In this document: in pieces, positions 45,453 to 56,047 of the stretch
Numbering within the stretch: the stretch's first letter is position 1
How the letters are laid out: each line of letters starts with the position of its first letter
Origin: Mugil cephalus
Taxonomy: Eukaryota; Chordata; Actinopteri; Mugiliformes; Mugilidae
DNA length: 64,000 nucleotides
Assembly: GCF_022458985.1 (NCBI RefSeq)
Contig: NC_061789.1
Span: 7,978,357-8,042,356 of the forward strand
Direction: 5' to 3'
Position numbers and translations under genes: made by a program
Notes under the pieces: generated by a model
What the model saw: the letters and a program-made list of their open reading frames with translations, nothing else
Database searches by the model: none
Told to the model about the DNA's origin: nothing

Positions 45453-45638
45453 TTTCTGGTGGGTGCTACCCACAGAGTTTTTCCTATTTAAACCTCAATT
45501 TCCCACTAGTTCATCAGAACTGAAGAAGCTACTCGGATGAGTGGCGAAACGTCTTCAAGAAATTCTACAAGTCCAGCTGACCTTATTCAACGCTTTTTTG
45601 GATTACCATGACCTGGATGACTGAGAACCTTCACAGAC
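45453..45638 (+). repeat. Left terminal repeat of the Penelope-like element
   Basis: A 186-base repeat matching 48224-48409. The open frame of the element starts inside it (ATG at 45608), as is usual for these elements. It contains GATGAGTGGCGAAAC near 45536, which resembles a hammerhead-ribozyme core. Confidence 0.85.
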
Positions 45639-48105
45639 ATATTGCTACGCACTTTGGGACCAGCACCCTTCGACTAGTGCGGGAATATGAGAGGACCTCG
45701 AGGAAACTTGCAGACTACAGGAACCACCTTCGGTTCAACTTGAGATGCAGACAACACAGGATTATTCCCACCAGCCTACACATAGGCTCCACCGTAAAGG
45801 GCTTCAAAGCGGAACAAATTCTCCAGAAAGCTCAAGCCCAGCTGCTCAACGAGAGAGTGAGACAGGTCCATTTCACCATCGACGCTCTCAAATCCGAGGC
45901 CGAACACTGCTTCTGCAAACTAACTTCGCAGCTACCTGAGGACATTCTGGAGAAAGTCTCCAAATTTGTGGAAAAGGCCCAGATCACACAACACACAAAA
46001 GGTAAGGAACGACAGAAACACAAATTCCAGGTTTTGCAAACTAGACACAACAGAAAACACAAGTCGGAAGAACTGACATGGAGGAAGAAGGATGACCACA
46101 CCACGCAGCAGGGCATCCAGAAGAAGTGGGTCCAGAACCTATCGCACAGAGAACTCACGCAACCAGAGAATGAGATCCTGGCCAAAGGACTAAACTTCGC
46201 CATAACACCAGAACAGATTCCAGTGGTAGACCTCATCACAGCTACAGAGTCTGCCATCAAGAACAACAAACTGACAAACACAGAAGCCGAACAACTCAGA
46301 CTGGAAATAACATCAGCCCTCGCCAGTGCAAAAACACCACCATCGAACATCACCCCCCAGGAAAGGAAGGCGCTAGTATCACTGCAGAAAGACCGGGACA
46401 TCATGATCCTGCCAGCAGACAAAGGGAGATGCACAGTGGTGTTAAACACGGTGGACTACCAGGCAAAAATGAACAACCTCCTCAACGACCAAGACACTTA
46501 TGAGACACTGAGACGCGACCCAACCAACATCTACAAAACCAGAATAATAAACTACCTACAACAACTGGAAAAGGAGAAGGTCATCGACAGACTCCTTTAT
46601 TACCGTCTGTACCCAGGGGAAGCCACACCGTGTATTTATGATCTCCCCAAAATACACAAGGAGGGAGCCCCACTCAGACCCATTGTCAGTAGCATCAACT
46701 CTGTCACATACAACATTGCCAAGCATTTGGCATCCATCCTCTCTCCATTAGTAGGCAACACCCCACACCACATCGAAAACTCCAGGGACTTTGTGAACAA
46801 AGTCAAGGACATCACACTGGACCCAGAAGAAACCATTGTGTCCTTTGATGTCACCTCTCTGTTCACCTGCATCCCCACGAGAGAAGCCACGGATGTAGTA
46901 AGGAAAAGACTACAAAGGATGACACCTTGGCCTCAAGAACCAACCTCACCCCAGAACAAGTCTGTGTGTTACTCGACCTGTGCCTGACCACCACCTACTT
47001 TCAGTTCAATGGAGGTTTCTACAGGCAAAAACACGGCTGTGCGATGGGGTCCCCAGTGTCACCGATCGTGGCCAATCTCTACATGGAGGAAGTAGAGACC
47101 AGAGCTCTGGACACCTTTGCAGGTTCCACTCCCACCCACTGGTACAGATATGTGGACGACACCTGGGTTAAAATCAAGACAAAGGAGGTGGAATCTTTCA
47201 CTAAACACATCAACACAGTGGACAGCAACATCAAGTTCACCAGGGGAGGACATCAGCGGGGCCTGTCTGGCCTTTTTGGACTGTTTGGTACGTGTTGAAG
47301 AAGATCGAAGCCTCAACATAGAAGTATATAGGAAACCCACACACACAGATCAACACCTGTTATTTGACTCACACCACCCCTGGAACACAAACTGGGAGTC
47401 ATCAGAACCCTCCAGCACCGAGCACAGACTGTCCCCACCAGACAGGATGGCAAGGACAAGGAGGGAACACACATTAAACAAACCCTCAAGACATGCGGAT
47501 ATCCCAACTGGGCCTTTGTCAAAGGCTCAAAAAGATATCCCAGGAAGGACAGGGAAGAGGAACAAAACAGAAGGAAGAACATCACCATCCCCTACATACC
47601 TGGGGTATCAGAGAAACTAAGGAGAATTTTTGGTAAACACCGCATCCCAGTTTATTTCAAACCTGGAAACACCCTAAGACAGAAACTGGTCCACCCCAAG
47701 GACAAAACACCTAGACAGAAACAGAGCAATGTAGTGTACGCGGTTCAGTGTAGCGAGGAATGTACAGACCTGTACATTTGGGAAACCAAACAACCCATAC
47801 ACAAGCGCATGGCCCAACACAGGAGAGCCAGCTCATCAGGAAACGACTCAGCAGTCCACCTCCACCTGAAGGACAAAGGACACTCCTTTGAGGATAACAA
47901 CGTCAAAGTCCTGGCCAGAGAGGACAGATGGTTTGAGAGAGGAGTTAAGGAAGCCATCTATGTCAAAATGGAGAAACCTTCTCTAAACAGAGGAGGTGGA
48001 CTGAGATTTAATTTACCAACTATTTATAATTCAGTTTTGACTTCTGTCCCCAAGAAGTTTCAACAACATTCACACATTGAGCCTCCAGGTTCCCATGGAC
48101 AATAG
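45608..48105 (+). pseudogene. Broken Penelope reverse transcriptase / GIY-YIG endonuclease
   Basis: Frame 1 (45608-46987) holds the N-terminal region and the first polymerase motifs: DLPKIHKEG-type fingers near 46640 and motif A FDVTSLFT near 46845. A second frame (46927-47298) holds motif B GCAMGSPVSP near 47040 and catalytic motif C YVDD near 47145. A third frame (about 47250-47620) holds the VYRKPTHTD region. The endonuclease is at 47734-48105, with the GIY-like VVYAVQCS starting just upstream near 47728 and YIW in place of YIG. Frameshifts near 46920 and 47250 and stops before 47734 make it inactive. Its role would be copying the element's RNA and nicking DNA. Confidence 0.8.
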
Positions 48106-48223
48106 CCTCGTTAGAGCTCTATTCATAGGGTAAGTTAGCCTAGGCACACAGTTCCCCCCATTCAAGGACAGGTAAGTATCAGCCATTATGGTAATTAGTG
48201 ACCCCAGTTTCTGGTCAAGCAAG

Positions 48224-48409
48224 TTTCTGGTGGGTGCTACCCACAGAGTTTTTCCTATTTAAACCTCAATTTCCCACTAGTTCATCAGAACTGAAGAAGC
48301 TACTCGGATGAGTGGCGAAACGTCTTCAAGAAATTCTACAAGTCCAGCTGACCTTATTCAACGCTTTTTTGGATTACCATGACCTGGATGACTGAGAACC
48401 TTCACAGAC
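48224..48409 (+). repeat. Right terminal repeat of the Penelope-like element
   Basis: Direct copy of 45453-45638, of equal length, ending ACCTTCACAGAC. Confidence 0.85.
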
Positions 48410-50248
48410 CTATTCCTCTTGCCACAAATCACAAAAACTACTAACTTCCACCAGCCCCAAACCTCTGTCTAAAATATCACTCATTTAGCACGATTTAAAT
48501 TAACATTTTAATTTGCTTCCAGATATTGAATTTATTCTGACTTCAGAAACATGAACCAATTTTGACAATAATTTGTTTAAAGAAATGGAAATTAGGACGG
48601 GATAGAGCCACCTTTTATGAAGTGGATATTAGGGATGAGCGAGTACAGTATTATCGGTATCTGTACCATACGAACTATCTCTCGGAGTGGGCGGGGGCCA
48701 ACCGGAAATCGGCGGGATTTAACCCGAAGTGGGTCGGATTTGGCATAGACATTAATACATATTAATATCTATGGGATTTGGTTAATATGGGTTGATCAGA
48801 AATTGTGGTTTTGATCACGATAGCAAACAAACTATTTACAGGAGAAGTTCTGCAACAATGAATAAAACACATGCTGTTGCAATTATCAAGTAAAAAGGTA
48901 ATTGACAAGAGTTTCATTTTCAACATAACCTTGGATACAGAGGCGCGGCGCCTATCACAGAACGCAGACACAGTCAGATAACCAATGAGGATTTTCATTC
49001 AATCCGAGCACAGATATTGACTTGTATTACTCGTATAATACTCGTACTCGGCAAAAGTGTTCGATCCGAACTGAAATGATGCCCCTGGTTACGTGGTCGT
49101 TTAGCTGGTGATTCCTGTTTTCTTGACTCGCCATGAGGGTCCAGAGGTCTCTTTGCTTAAAAAAAAAAAAAAAAAGGAATAGTTTGGTCATTCTTACCAC
49201 TGCTGCCTTGTAAATGTATATGTAGTATAAATATACTATATAAAAACAGTATAAAACTATTAAATATCATAAATGAGATGTATGTATCTGTATGTCTCAC
49301 CTCTGGCATTTCGTAAAACCTGAGAATGGACAGAAATAAATAATTGACTCAAGAAATATACTTGATCATACAATAAGTTGTTATTCACACAAGCTTAGAA
49401 AGTGCAACAGTCTTAATCACATGTTTGTAATTCACAGGTTGATGTAGGCACAAGACAAAAAAATATCAACATGTCTGTTATATATTATAATCTTTTATTT
49501 GCAGACATCAGTTCTATCTAAAGTTTCTTCACTTGCACCAACATGCCTCCACATAAGAGGCCAAATATGTGACGTAGCTTCACAACATTACCTGTAATCG
49601 CTTGAATCTCTCCTTAAAATTTGCCCGTAACTCAGTCTTTTGGATCAAGTATTCAAGTTCTTGATCATCAAAACAATAGAATTTTTTCTTACTGACGCCT
49701 TCATCTGTTACAAAGACAAATATTTAGTTCAACATTGTCGTGCACAAACAAGAATTTTTTTCTTTAGCTGAACTCAATTTAATTAAAGTTTACATTGAAC
49801 ATTTGTCACAGCAGTAAATCATTATACTAAGCATCACAGAGCTATTGAGTTGTTGTGTGAGTTGAATGTATGTTAATTCTCTTGCATTTTATATTTTCTG
49901 TTTGGATTTTACAATGCACATGTTCATTCTTGTTTTGTGTGAAATTCAGATGTTTTACTGTAAGTGTTTTTATTCTCTCCATACACAGACGGGAGAAGTG
50001 GCAGAATTTGTCTGTAGATTAGTTGAAGTTGAGTTTCAGTTTGAGTAAATGATCTAAATATTTTATAGCGCCTGCGTCCCACCAGTATGAGTGGTAATAC
50101 TTTACCTTTAATTCTATCGATCCACTCATTCAGACCCTGTTTATCCATGGCCAGTAACAGAAACTGAAATGTTGTAATGTTCTAATCAGTCACAGCGGAT
50201 GGCATTTTACACAGTGATTCATTCATCTCAAAAGTTCAAACAGCTTAC

Positions 50249-50300
50249 CTGTTACTGACGGTGATGCAGACAAGAGTTCAAGGTACGTTGAGAGGACTGA
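50249..50300 (-). other. Copy D 5' non-coding exon
   Basis: Same exon and donor as in copies A and C. The upstream conserved block follows at about 50380-50680. The 5' edge is approximate. Confidence 0.55.
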
Positions 50301-50689
50301 ACTCAACAGGGAGGAAAAATCATCAGGTTGGAAGAGACGTGGATGAAGACAAAGTCAAACAACAAGCAGGAAGTCAAAATCATACAGTTACCAAAAAATG
50401 TATTAAACTGGAAATCTAAGGCTAAAAAGCTGCTTCTCAGCTGGAACAACAGACCATCTGACAGAGAGTCAGTGGAATCAGACCTGTTCATGTAGAGACT
50501 GATCAGGAAGTGGTGAACAGGATCAGGTGGGTGTGATAGTGCTGAGGTTACTGCAGGGCAGGTGGATGTGTTTTGACTAACGCACACGATGAATAAAACC
50601 GCAACAATTAATGAGTAACCCCATGAGGGAAACTTGACTTTCAGTTTTGTGAAAAAGGAAACAAAAAGCAAAAACTTTGTATTTCTATA

Positions 50690-51200
50690 ATACAGCATAT
50701 TCATTTGGGGATGTCATTTCAGCTACTTTGTTTTATGTCTCCACTTGATCAGCATTATTCTGTGTCTAGTTTCAACCAGAGTATGTTTCGGTTTCCTCAA
50801 TCAAGGTGAGTAAGATTCTATTTCATCTAAAAAAAAAAAAACATCAATAAAATGTGTTCCTCTGAACCAAACAAAGGTTTATTACTTAACTACCAATAAC
50901 ATAGTGTCACTTTATCATATCTTATTATATTACGGTGCAGGAACATGTTATGACTTTGATGGGCCCTTGACCAAGAGTTGTACCTTAGTACTATTCTAAA
51001 TTCTTCTAGTGAATCATAATGGTTGTGGAAGATTAGTCTGCCAGTAGATATATGACTTTATTCAACTGCACTGTCTTGATCAATATTTCATTGATTTTAA
51101 CTCTTCTCTCATTTGGAGACTTGAATCAAATAGAGAAACTCTTAAACTCCTGACACATGACACATTTTAAGTCTCAGAGTGACAGTAATTGAGAGGAAGT
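50690..51200. other. Upstream flank of copy D, no gene seen
   Basis: A diverged copy of the family flank, with a relic exon-14 piece at about 51110-51195. Confidence 0.45.
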
Positions 51201-51560
51201 GTCACTAAATCAAACCTCTAGGTGTAAATGTTTAAATATTAACTCCAAACTTCTTACTCTAAACTCTGATCCTGTATTTAACACCTCAAGTGTTAAGAAG
51301 TAGTTAAGAAATAGTCCTCTGAGAGAGTGAATTGCTAACACTACATAAAAGTGTTAAAAAAAAAAAAAAACTAACACAGGTTGGTGTTAGGCAGTGTTAA
51401 ATTTTTCTACAAGAAGAGTCAAATTTACACTTACTTAGTGTAAAGGTACCAACACTCGAAAAAGTGTTAAATTAACACTCTGAGGTGTGGACCCATATAG
51501 ACACTTTAAAAGTGTTAAGATCAACTCTTACAGTGTTAAATTGGGTATGCTGATTTTACT
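51200..51560. repeat. Cluster of AGTGTTAA / TTAACACT words
   Basis: The octamer AGTGTTAA and its reverse complement recur many times in both orientations within about 350 bases, around an A-run at 51357-51371. This resembles a palindromic non-autonomous DNA element. No TSD was established. Confidence 0.55.
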
Positions 51561-51699
51561 GTGCACTTTGTAGACCTTACTTTCAAACTGTTGCTGTGAA
51601 AAGTCACATGTATAGTTGTAGACAGTCTTTGTGATAAATTATTTACATTGAGGACAAAATGTTTACTTGCTGCATGCTGTTAGTTTCAGTTCCTGAAGC

Positions 51700-51955
51700 A
51701 TTTGAAAGGTAACTTACCTGAAACAGAAATAATTAGTTGAGATTGCTGAATTGTAAGTGTTAAAACATATGAATTTTAAGTTAACTTATAAGTGAACTTA
51801 TAAGTTATCTCAACAAAAGATAATTTGTTGACTTAAGTTTATTTAGTTTTCTTCAAAACTAGAGAGTCTTAGTTGGACTCAAAACGCAAAAATCTATTGC
51901 AGCCAGTTACCTAGAATTTTTGCGTTTTCAAAGCCCTTTATTTTTTACAGTGTAT
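51700..51955. repeat. Probable MITE-like palindromic segment
   Basis: Contains the near-palindrome TAACTTATAAGTGAACTTAT near 51782 and ends TTTTTTACAGTGTATA near 51957. Fish MITEs often end this way. The class is uncertain. Confidence 0.35.
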
Positions 51956-51959
51956 AGTC

Positions 51960-53640
51960 AAACCTCTGATATTTCCTTTTCTTATCAAGTTCACTTTACT
52001 GTTTGTTGTGATTGCTCAAATCTGTGTCTCCAGTGTGTGTAATGAGATTACATTCAGTTCTTTAAAGAATAACTGAAAAGTAACTTTTGATCAAAATTAG
52101 TATTGTAAAATCATGATTATGTGGGATAATATGTAACATCATGTACCATGCATATAGTTATTGTGTAACATGCGATTGGTACTGCAATGTAGTTATGTGT
52201 CATGGAAGTGGGTTTAGATTTAGAAGAAAGCATTAGGCAAAACACTGATTTAAGCAATTTTTCAAAGAAAGGAAAAAAGTATCGCACTTTCAATCAGCGT
52301 TTATTACTGAACACATACCAAATCAGTGATAATTAGACAAAAATAAAAGTACACTCCTATGACAAATAGCTGAATTATATTCTAGTAAAAACCACAGGTT
52401 TATTTCTTTATCATTTTAATCATTTCTCTTATTAAATTATCATTGAGTGGTAGTCAAATTTTTGTCATATAACTTGAAGAAACAGTGACAAATTAATCTT
52501 TTTTTTTTATATATATAAAATTCTGATATCAAATCAAACCACCAGAGTTTTGTTATTTAAACTTCAAATTGCAGAAACTGCAGAGCTCATGATAACACAA
52601 AACCCACACCAAACTCATAAAATGAAAACATGATAACATATAGGACAGTAGAAATGTTGAACCCTTAAAATGAAAATGCTTCTGGGACATGATGATGGCA
52701 TGAAGAAAACAACATCCGTTATTAGAATCTGTCCAAGGATCCAAGCATTTTGGCAGCTTGGCAGCAATGTCACAACACTGACCGAGCTGTAGCTTCTGAC
52801 ACTAGCAGCATTAGAGGAGACGACAAGGACAAGCAGCAACAGTGAATGAATATCTCATAGAACATAATGCACAAGTCTTAACAGAAATCTAAATTAGCTA
52901 GATGTGATACTTACTAATAATGTGTGAAACAAAAGATTAGAAACTACAGATACGACTCTTTGTGTGACTCAGATTAATGATATTATTGGTTATTATTGGA
53001 GTTTTTTAGTGTTAGTCATTTTTTTTTTATCCAAATTCATTATTGATTTAATTAAAGCAAACTAACAGAAACATCAAACCATGAAAGAGTTATTTCAAAG
53101 ACTTATTTTTTTAAGAACTGAATAATGAAAGTAAAACCTCTACACATTATATATTACTTCCTTATTCAAACATCCAGCCTATTTCCAAATACACACAAAC
53201 AGGAGCAGGCAAATGTATGTAAAACGAAACGCATTCATGATTAAACACATGGGGATCTGAGGTTAAGCCTCTGGAGGAACACAGGATGCTTCAGGGCAGC
53301 ATCATTTGGGTTTATTTGACTGAAGTCAAAAGTCAGATTTGTTTATTTTTCCTCTTTTTAGTTTCTGTTTAATGTTTGTAATGATTGTTCAAATCCAGCC
53401 ACACATCAGATCACTAGTATGTTTGCTGTTTCTTATTTGGAATATTAGCAAAGACATGGGAATTATTACATTAATTATCAAGTTTCTGATCAAAGACACT
53501 GTATAAAAATCCCTTTCCTATTTACAGGGAAACCACAGATTCTTTTAATGTTTATTTCACTGCACTCTGATGTGAGCTCCCATGGAAACCAGTGTTCTGT
53601 AGCAAACAAATATGTGTCGTCAAACTTGGAGGAAGCAGCA
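51960..53640. other. Intergenic, no gene recognised
   Basis: AT-rich. The stretch 52620-52745 weakly resembles the downstream flank of the gene copies (15170-15250). No coding exon was found. Confidence 0.35.
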
Positions 53641-54275
53641 CCAATATTTATTTATTTATTAGTTTATTGAATTGGGACAACGCACATTGATCAACACAGA
53701 TGCGTTAGTAATCAGTGTAAATGCACCGGTCTTAGCACAGATGCTAATTTTCAGCTGTAGTCCCAAGGTAGCTACACAACACAGACTTTAATACAACATT
53801 CATACAAAAGACAATTACAGGACCAGACACGAGCAGACAATGTCGACACAAGCCAAAAAGGATACAGACCGACAGTATCAGAACAGACACGGTCCAAGAG
53901 TCCAGAGAGCAAACATCGGATTAAGAAAACTTTTAGACTGTGAGTACATATGCCAGTAATGAAAGTGAAGAGGTTTCCTGTCTAAGATTTTAACTGCCTT
54001 CTTGAAGAGAGACTTGATTGGTTTTACTGTACCTTTATTTGCATGTGTCCAGGTTGTAAAACAGTAATTTATGTGTGAAAATGTCATGTTTTCGATGTGA
54101 CAAAAGGTCTTATATGATAGAAGTTTGATAGAATTTAATGGTGTTTGTGATGATTTTTTTTTTAACATGTGCTTTAAATGATTTGTGTCAAATACTACTT
54201 CAAGATATTTGAACTCTTCTACCACATCAAGTCTCTCTCCATTGACTGTTACAGATGGTTGATCGCCCTCTGCTG
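53640..54275 (-). mobile_element. LINE fragment (reverse-transcriptase C-terminal part)
   Basis: The minus strand encodes VEEFKYLEVVFDTNHLKHML (starting near 54222) followed by FSHINYCFTTWTHANKGTVK. Both are typical of the thumb and post-polymerase region of fish LINEs. The 3' end lies near 53640, with TTTATT repeats on the plus strand. The frame is open for 115 codons but the 5' part is gone. Confidence 0.7.
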
Positions 54276-54279
54276 ACTG

Positions 54280-55640
54280 ACGAGAGAAAGAAAATGGATG
54301 GATAATGTGTTATATTTGGGCAAAATGTCAGAATTCTCCATAGTCCTCCCTACTTCATTCTCTAATATCTGTGTTATTAATGCTGGTATGTGACAGTGAC
54401 AGCTCTCAAGTGAATGTTTTTCATTATTTGGATCTTGTTTATGTGTGTTATTTATAATGTGTTCTAAAGACACTCAGGATGTTGCTGTTTAGATGAGGAT
54501 TGATCTCAAGAAATAATTCTTGATACCTGAATTTATATATTCATACAAGCTCTGTCTTTCTACAAAGAACTGATGATCTTCATTTGACAAACTGAAATAT
54601 TCATGTTTCTACTCATCCAACACAGGTTCATGTTGGCTGAAGTTGAGTCCAAAAAAAAAAACTTGCATACAAAATTTAAGCTTGCAGATTTAACTCAAAC
54701 TAAATAGTTTCTTTATTTGATTACGTGCACATTCTGACACGATTGTCCAACTCATCAGTCACAGGGTTATTCCCTATCCCCCTAGTAAACCTTAAGAATA
54801 TAGTGTTGGTAAGCTTTTAAAATAATAAATCATTAACGAAAAAAACCTTTGTGTGAGAGATGGTTTACCAATGCGCTAAAAACAAGTGTAAAAATATACC
54901 ACCATATACATATATATATATAAACTATTTTAATATACATGTATTTTTGTCACTGCAGCAGGATTTTACTGTTGATTTCAGCTTCACCACATGGGGGCAG
55001 CAAAGACCTTGACTGGCCAACTGTGGCTGCCAGTGCGGTACTGACAACACCATGAAGCCTGCTGCTTTTTGATAACAGGCTCAAATTAAACCAAGGCAAA
55101 ATTAACATTTTGTCCTCAAAATAAATAATTTACCACAAAGACTATCTACAACTGCAGGCGCGACTTAAAAAACTCAAAACCAGTTTCCACAGCAACAGTT
55201 TGAAAGGAAGGTCTTCAAAGTTTACACATTGAGCTGACGGATTTCCAAAAGTCACTCTGGAAAATAACACATACAGCAGTAAGACAGAATAACACTGATC
55301 AAGTGGAGACATCTTTGTATAAAAGCAAAAAAAACAAAGTAGCTGACTGTAACCGCAATGAGCTACAACCACAACTGAATATATTATATTATGGGAATAC
55401 AAAGTTAAACAGTTATATAATGTGGAGAGTCCTCTGTTTTCTCACTATTTTTACATTAATGTTTCAGTCACATACATGTTTAAGATTTTTAACAGAAACT
55501 CTGATACAGTTTTGGTGCATCAAGACAACAGTGGAACTTGTAATTTTCCATTTTTGTTTCCTTTTCCACAAAAACGAAACTCAAGATTGCTTCATGATTG
55601 CTCATAGTGGCTGCTCTCCTCCCCATACACACTAATCGAG
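54280..55640. other. Intergenic; right part is the family flank in inverted orientation
   Basis: From about 54960 the sequence is the reverse complement of the upstream flank of the minus-strand copies (compare 1400-1450, 36890-36945 and 35570-35640). It includes a decayed exon-13/intron-12 piece at 55140-55260. No gene was seen. Confidence 0.5.
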
Positions 55641-55647
55641 GCACATC

Positions 55648-55701
55648 TGCCAGGGAGGAACCTCTGCCAGGAAGGAACCTCTGCCAGGGAGGAACCTCGA
55701 C
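55648..55701. repeat. Three-unit 18-bp minisatellite
   Basis: Three tandem units of CTGCCAGGGAGGAACCT type lie just upstream of the copy E promoter block. They are absent from the other copies. Confidence 0.8.
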
Positions 55702-55869
55702 CCTCCCATACACTCATTTCACTGACTCTCTGTCAGATGGTCTGTTGTTCCAGCTGAGAAGCAGCTTTTTAGCCTTAGATTTCCAGTTTAATAAAATTTT
55801 TTTTGGTAACTGTACGATTTTAACTTCCTCTTTGTTGTTAGACTTTGTCTTCATCCACGTCTCTTCTAG

Positions 55870-55943
55870 CCTGAAGATTGTTCCTCCCTGTTGAGCTCAG
55901 TCATCTCTATTGAACTCTTTGTCTGCATCACCGTCAGTAACAG
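55870..55943 (+). other. Copy E 5' non-coding exon
   Basis: Plus-strand counterpart of the exon at 11852, ending CAGTAACAG before GTAAGC. The conserved upstream block lies at about 55720-55870. The 5' edge is approximate. Confidence 0.6.
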
Positions 55944-56047
55944 GTAAGCTGTTTGAACTTTTGAGATGAATGAATCACTGTGTAAAATGCCATCTGCTGT
56001 GACTGATTAGAACATTAAAATGTGTTTTTCAGCCTCTGTTGCTGGCC

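Larger units (their letters stand above)
45448..48409 (+). mobile_element. Penelope-like retroelement (Neptune-like), degenerate
   Basis: The element is bounded by 186-base direct terminal repeats (45453-45638 and 48224-48409). A short CTATTCC duplication lies outside (45441-45447 and 48410-48416). Between the repeats lie reverse-transcriptase sequence and a GIY-YIG-type endonuclease region in that order, the diagnostic Penelope layout. The frame is broken in at least three places. It lies inside the hAT-like element. The subclass name is from general resemblance. Confidence 0.85.
44903..49087. mobile_element. hAT-like DNA element in copy D exon, 8-bp TSD
   Basis: The ends are CAGTGGCGTCGTTT on the left and, reversed, CAGGGGCATCATTT on the right. 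They are flanked by a perfect 8-base duplication GTTACGTG (44895-44902 and 49088-49095), the hallmark of hAT elements. About 1.2 kb is its own sequence; the remainder is a nested Penelope-like element. No transposase was recognised, so it is non-autonomous or decayed. The right part (48630-49070) holds a GATGAGCGAGTAC...ACTCGTACTCGG stretch resembling a second fish repeat. Confidence 0.75.
40356..50148 (-). pseudogene. Copy D: SLIP-GC-like GTPase disrupted by nested transposons
   Basis: Exons 5' to 3': 50106-50148, 49592-49704, 49301-49319, 49088-49155 continued at 44888-44894, 44697-44814, 44360-44576, 44000-44224, 43274-43474, 42988-43163, 42548-42632, 42377-42461, 42078-42199, 41779-41949, 41524-41693, 41321-41438, 41057-41165, 40820-40953, 40585-40666, 40356-40489. 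Exon 1 lacks eight codons of the SAM-like domain. The 45- and 30-base linker exons are deleted. The QRDLW exon is split by a 4.2-kb insertion. The next exon is two bases longer than in all other copies, shifting the frame near 44810. From the P-loop (GRSGAGKSS) through DLPG and TKSD to the stop, everything is open, so a product from an internal start could carry the GTPase core. That is conjecture. Confidence 0.8.

Noticed and set aside
45832-46449. 205-codon minus-strand frame
   Set aside because: It is antisense to the Penelope reverse-transcriptase region, which has clear family motifs on the plus strand.
53878-54225. Host gene at this open frame
   Set aside because: The sequence matches a LINE polymerase C-terminal pattern and lacks splice sites.
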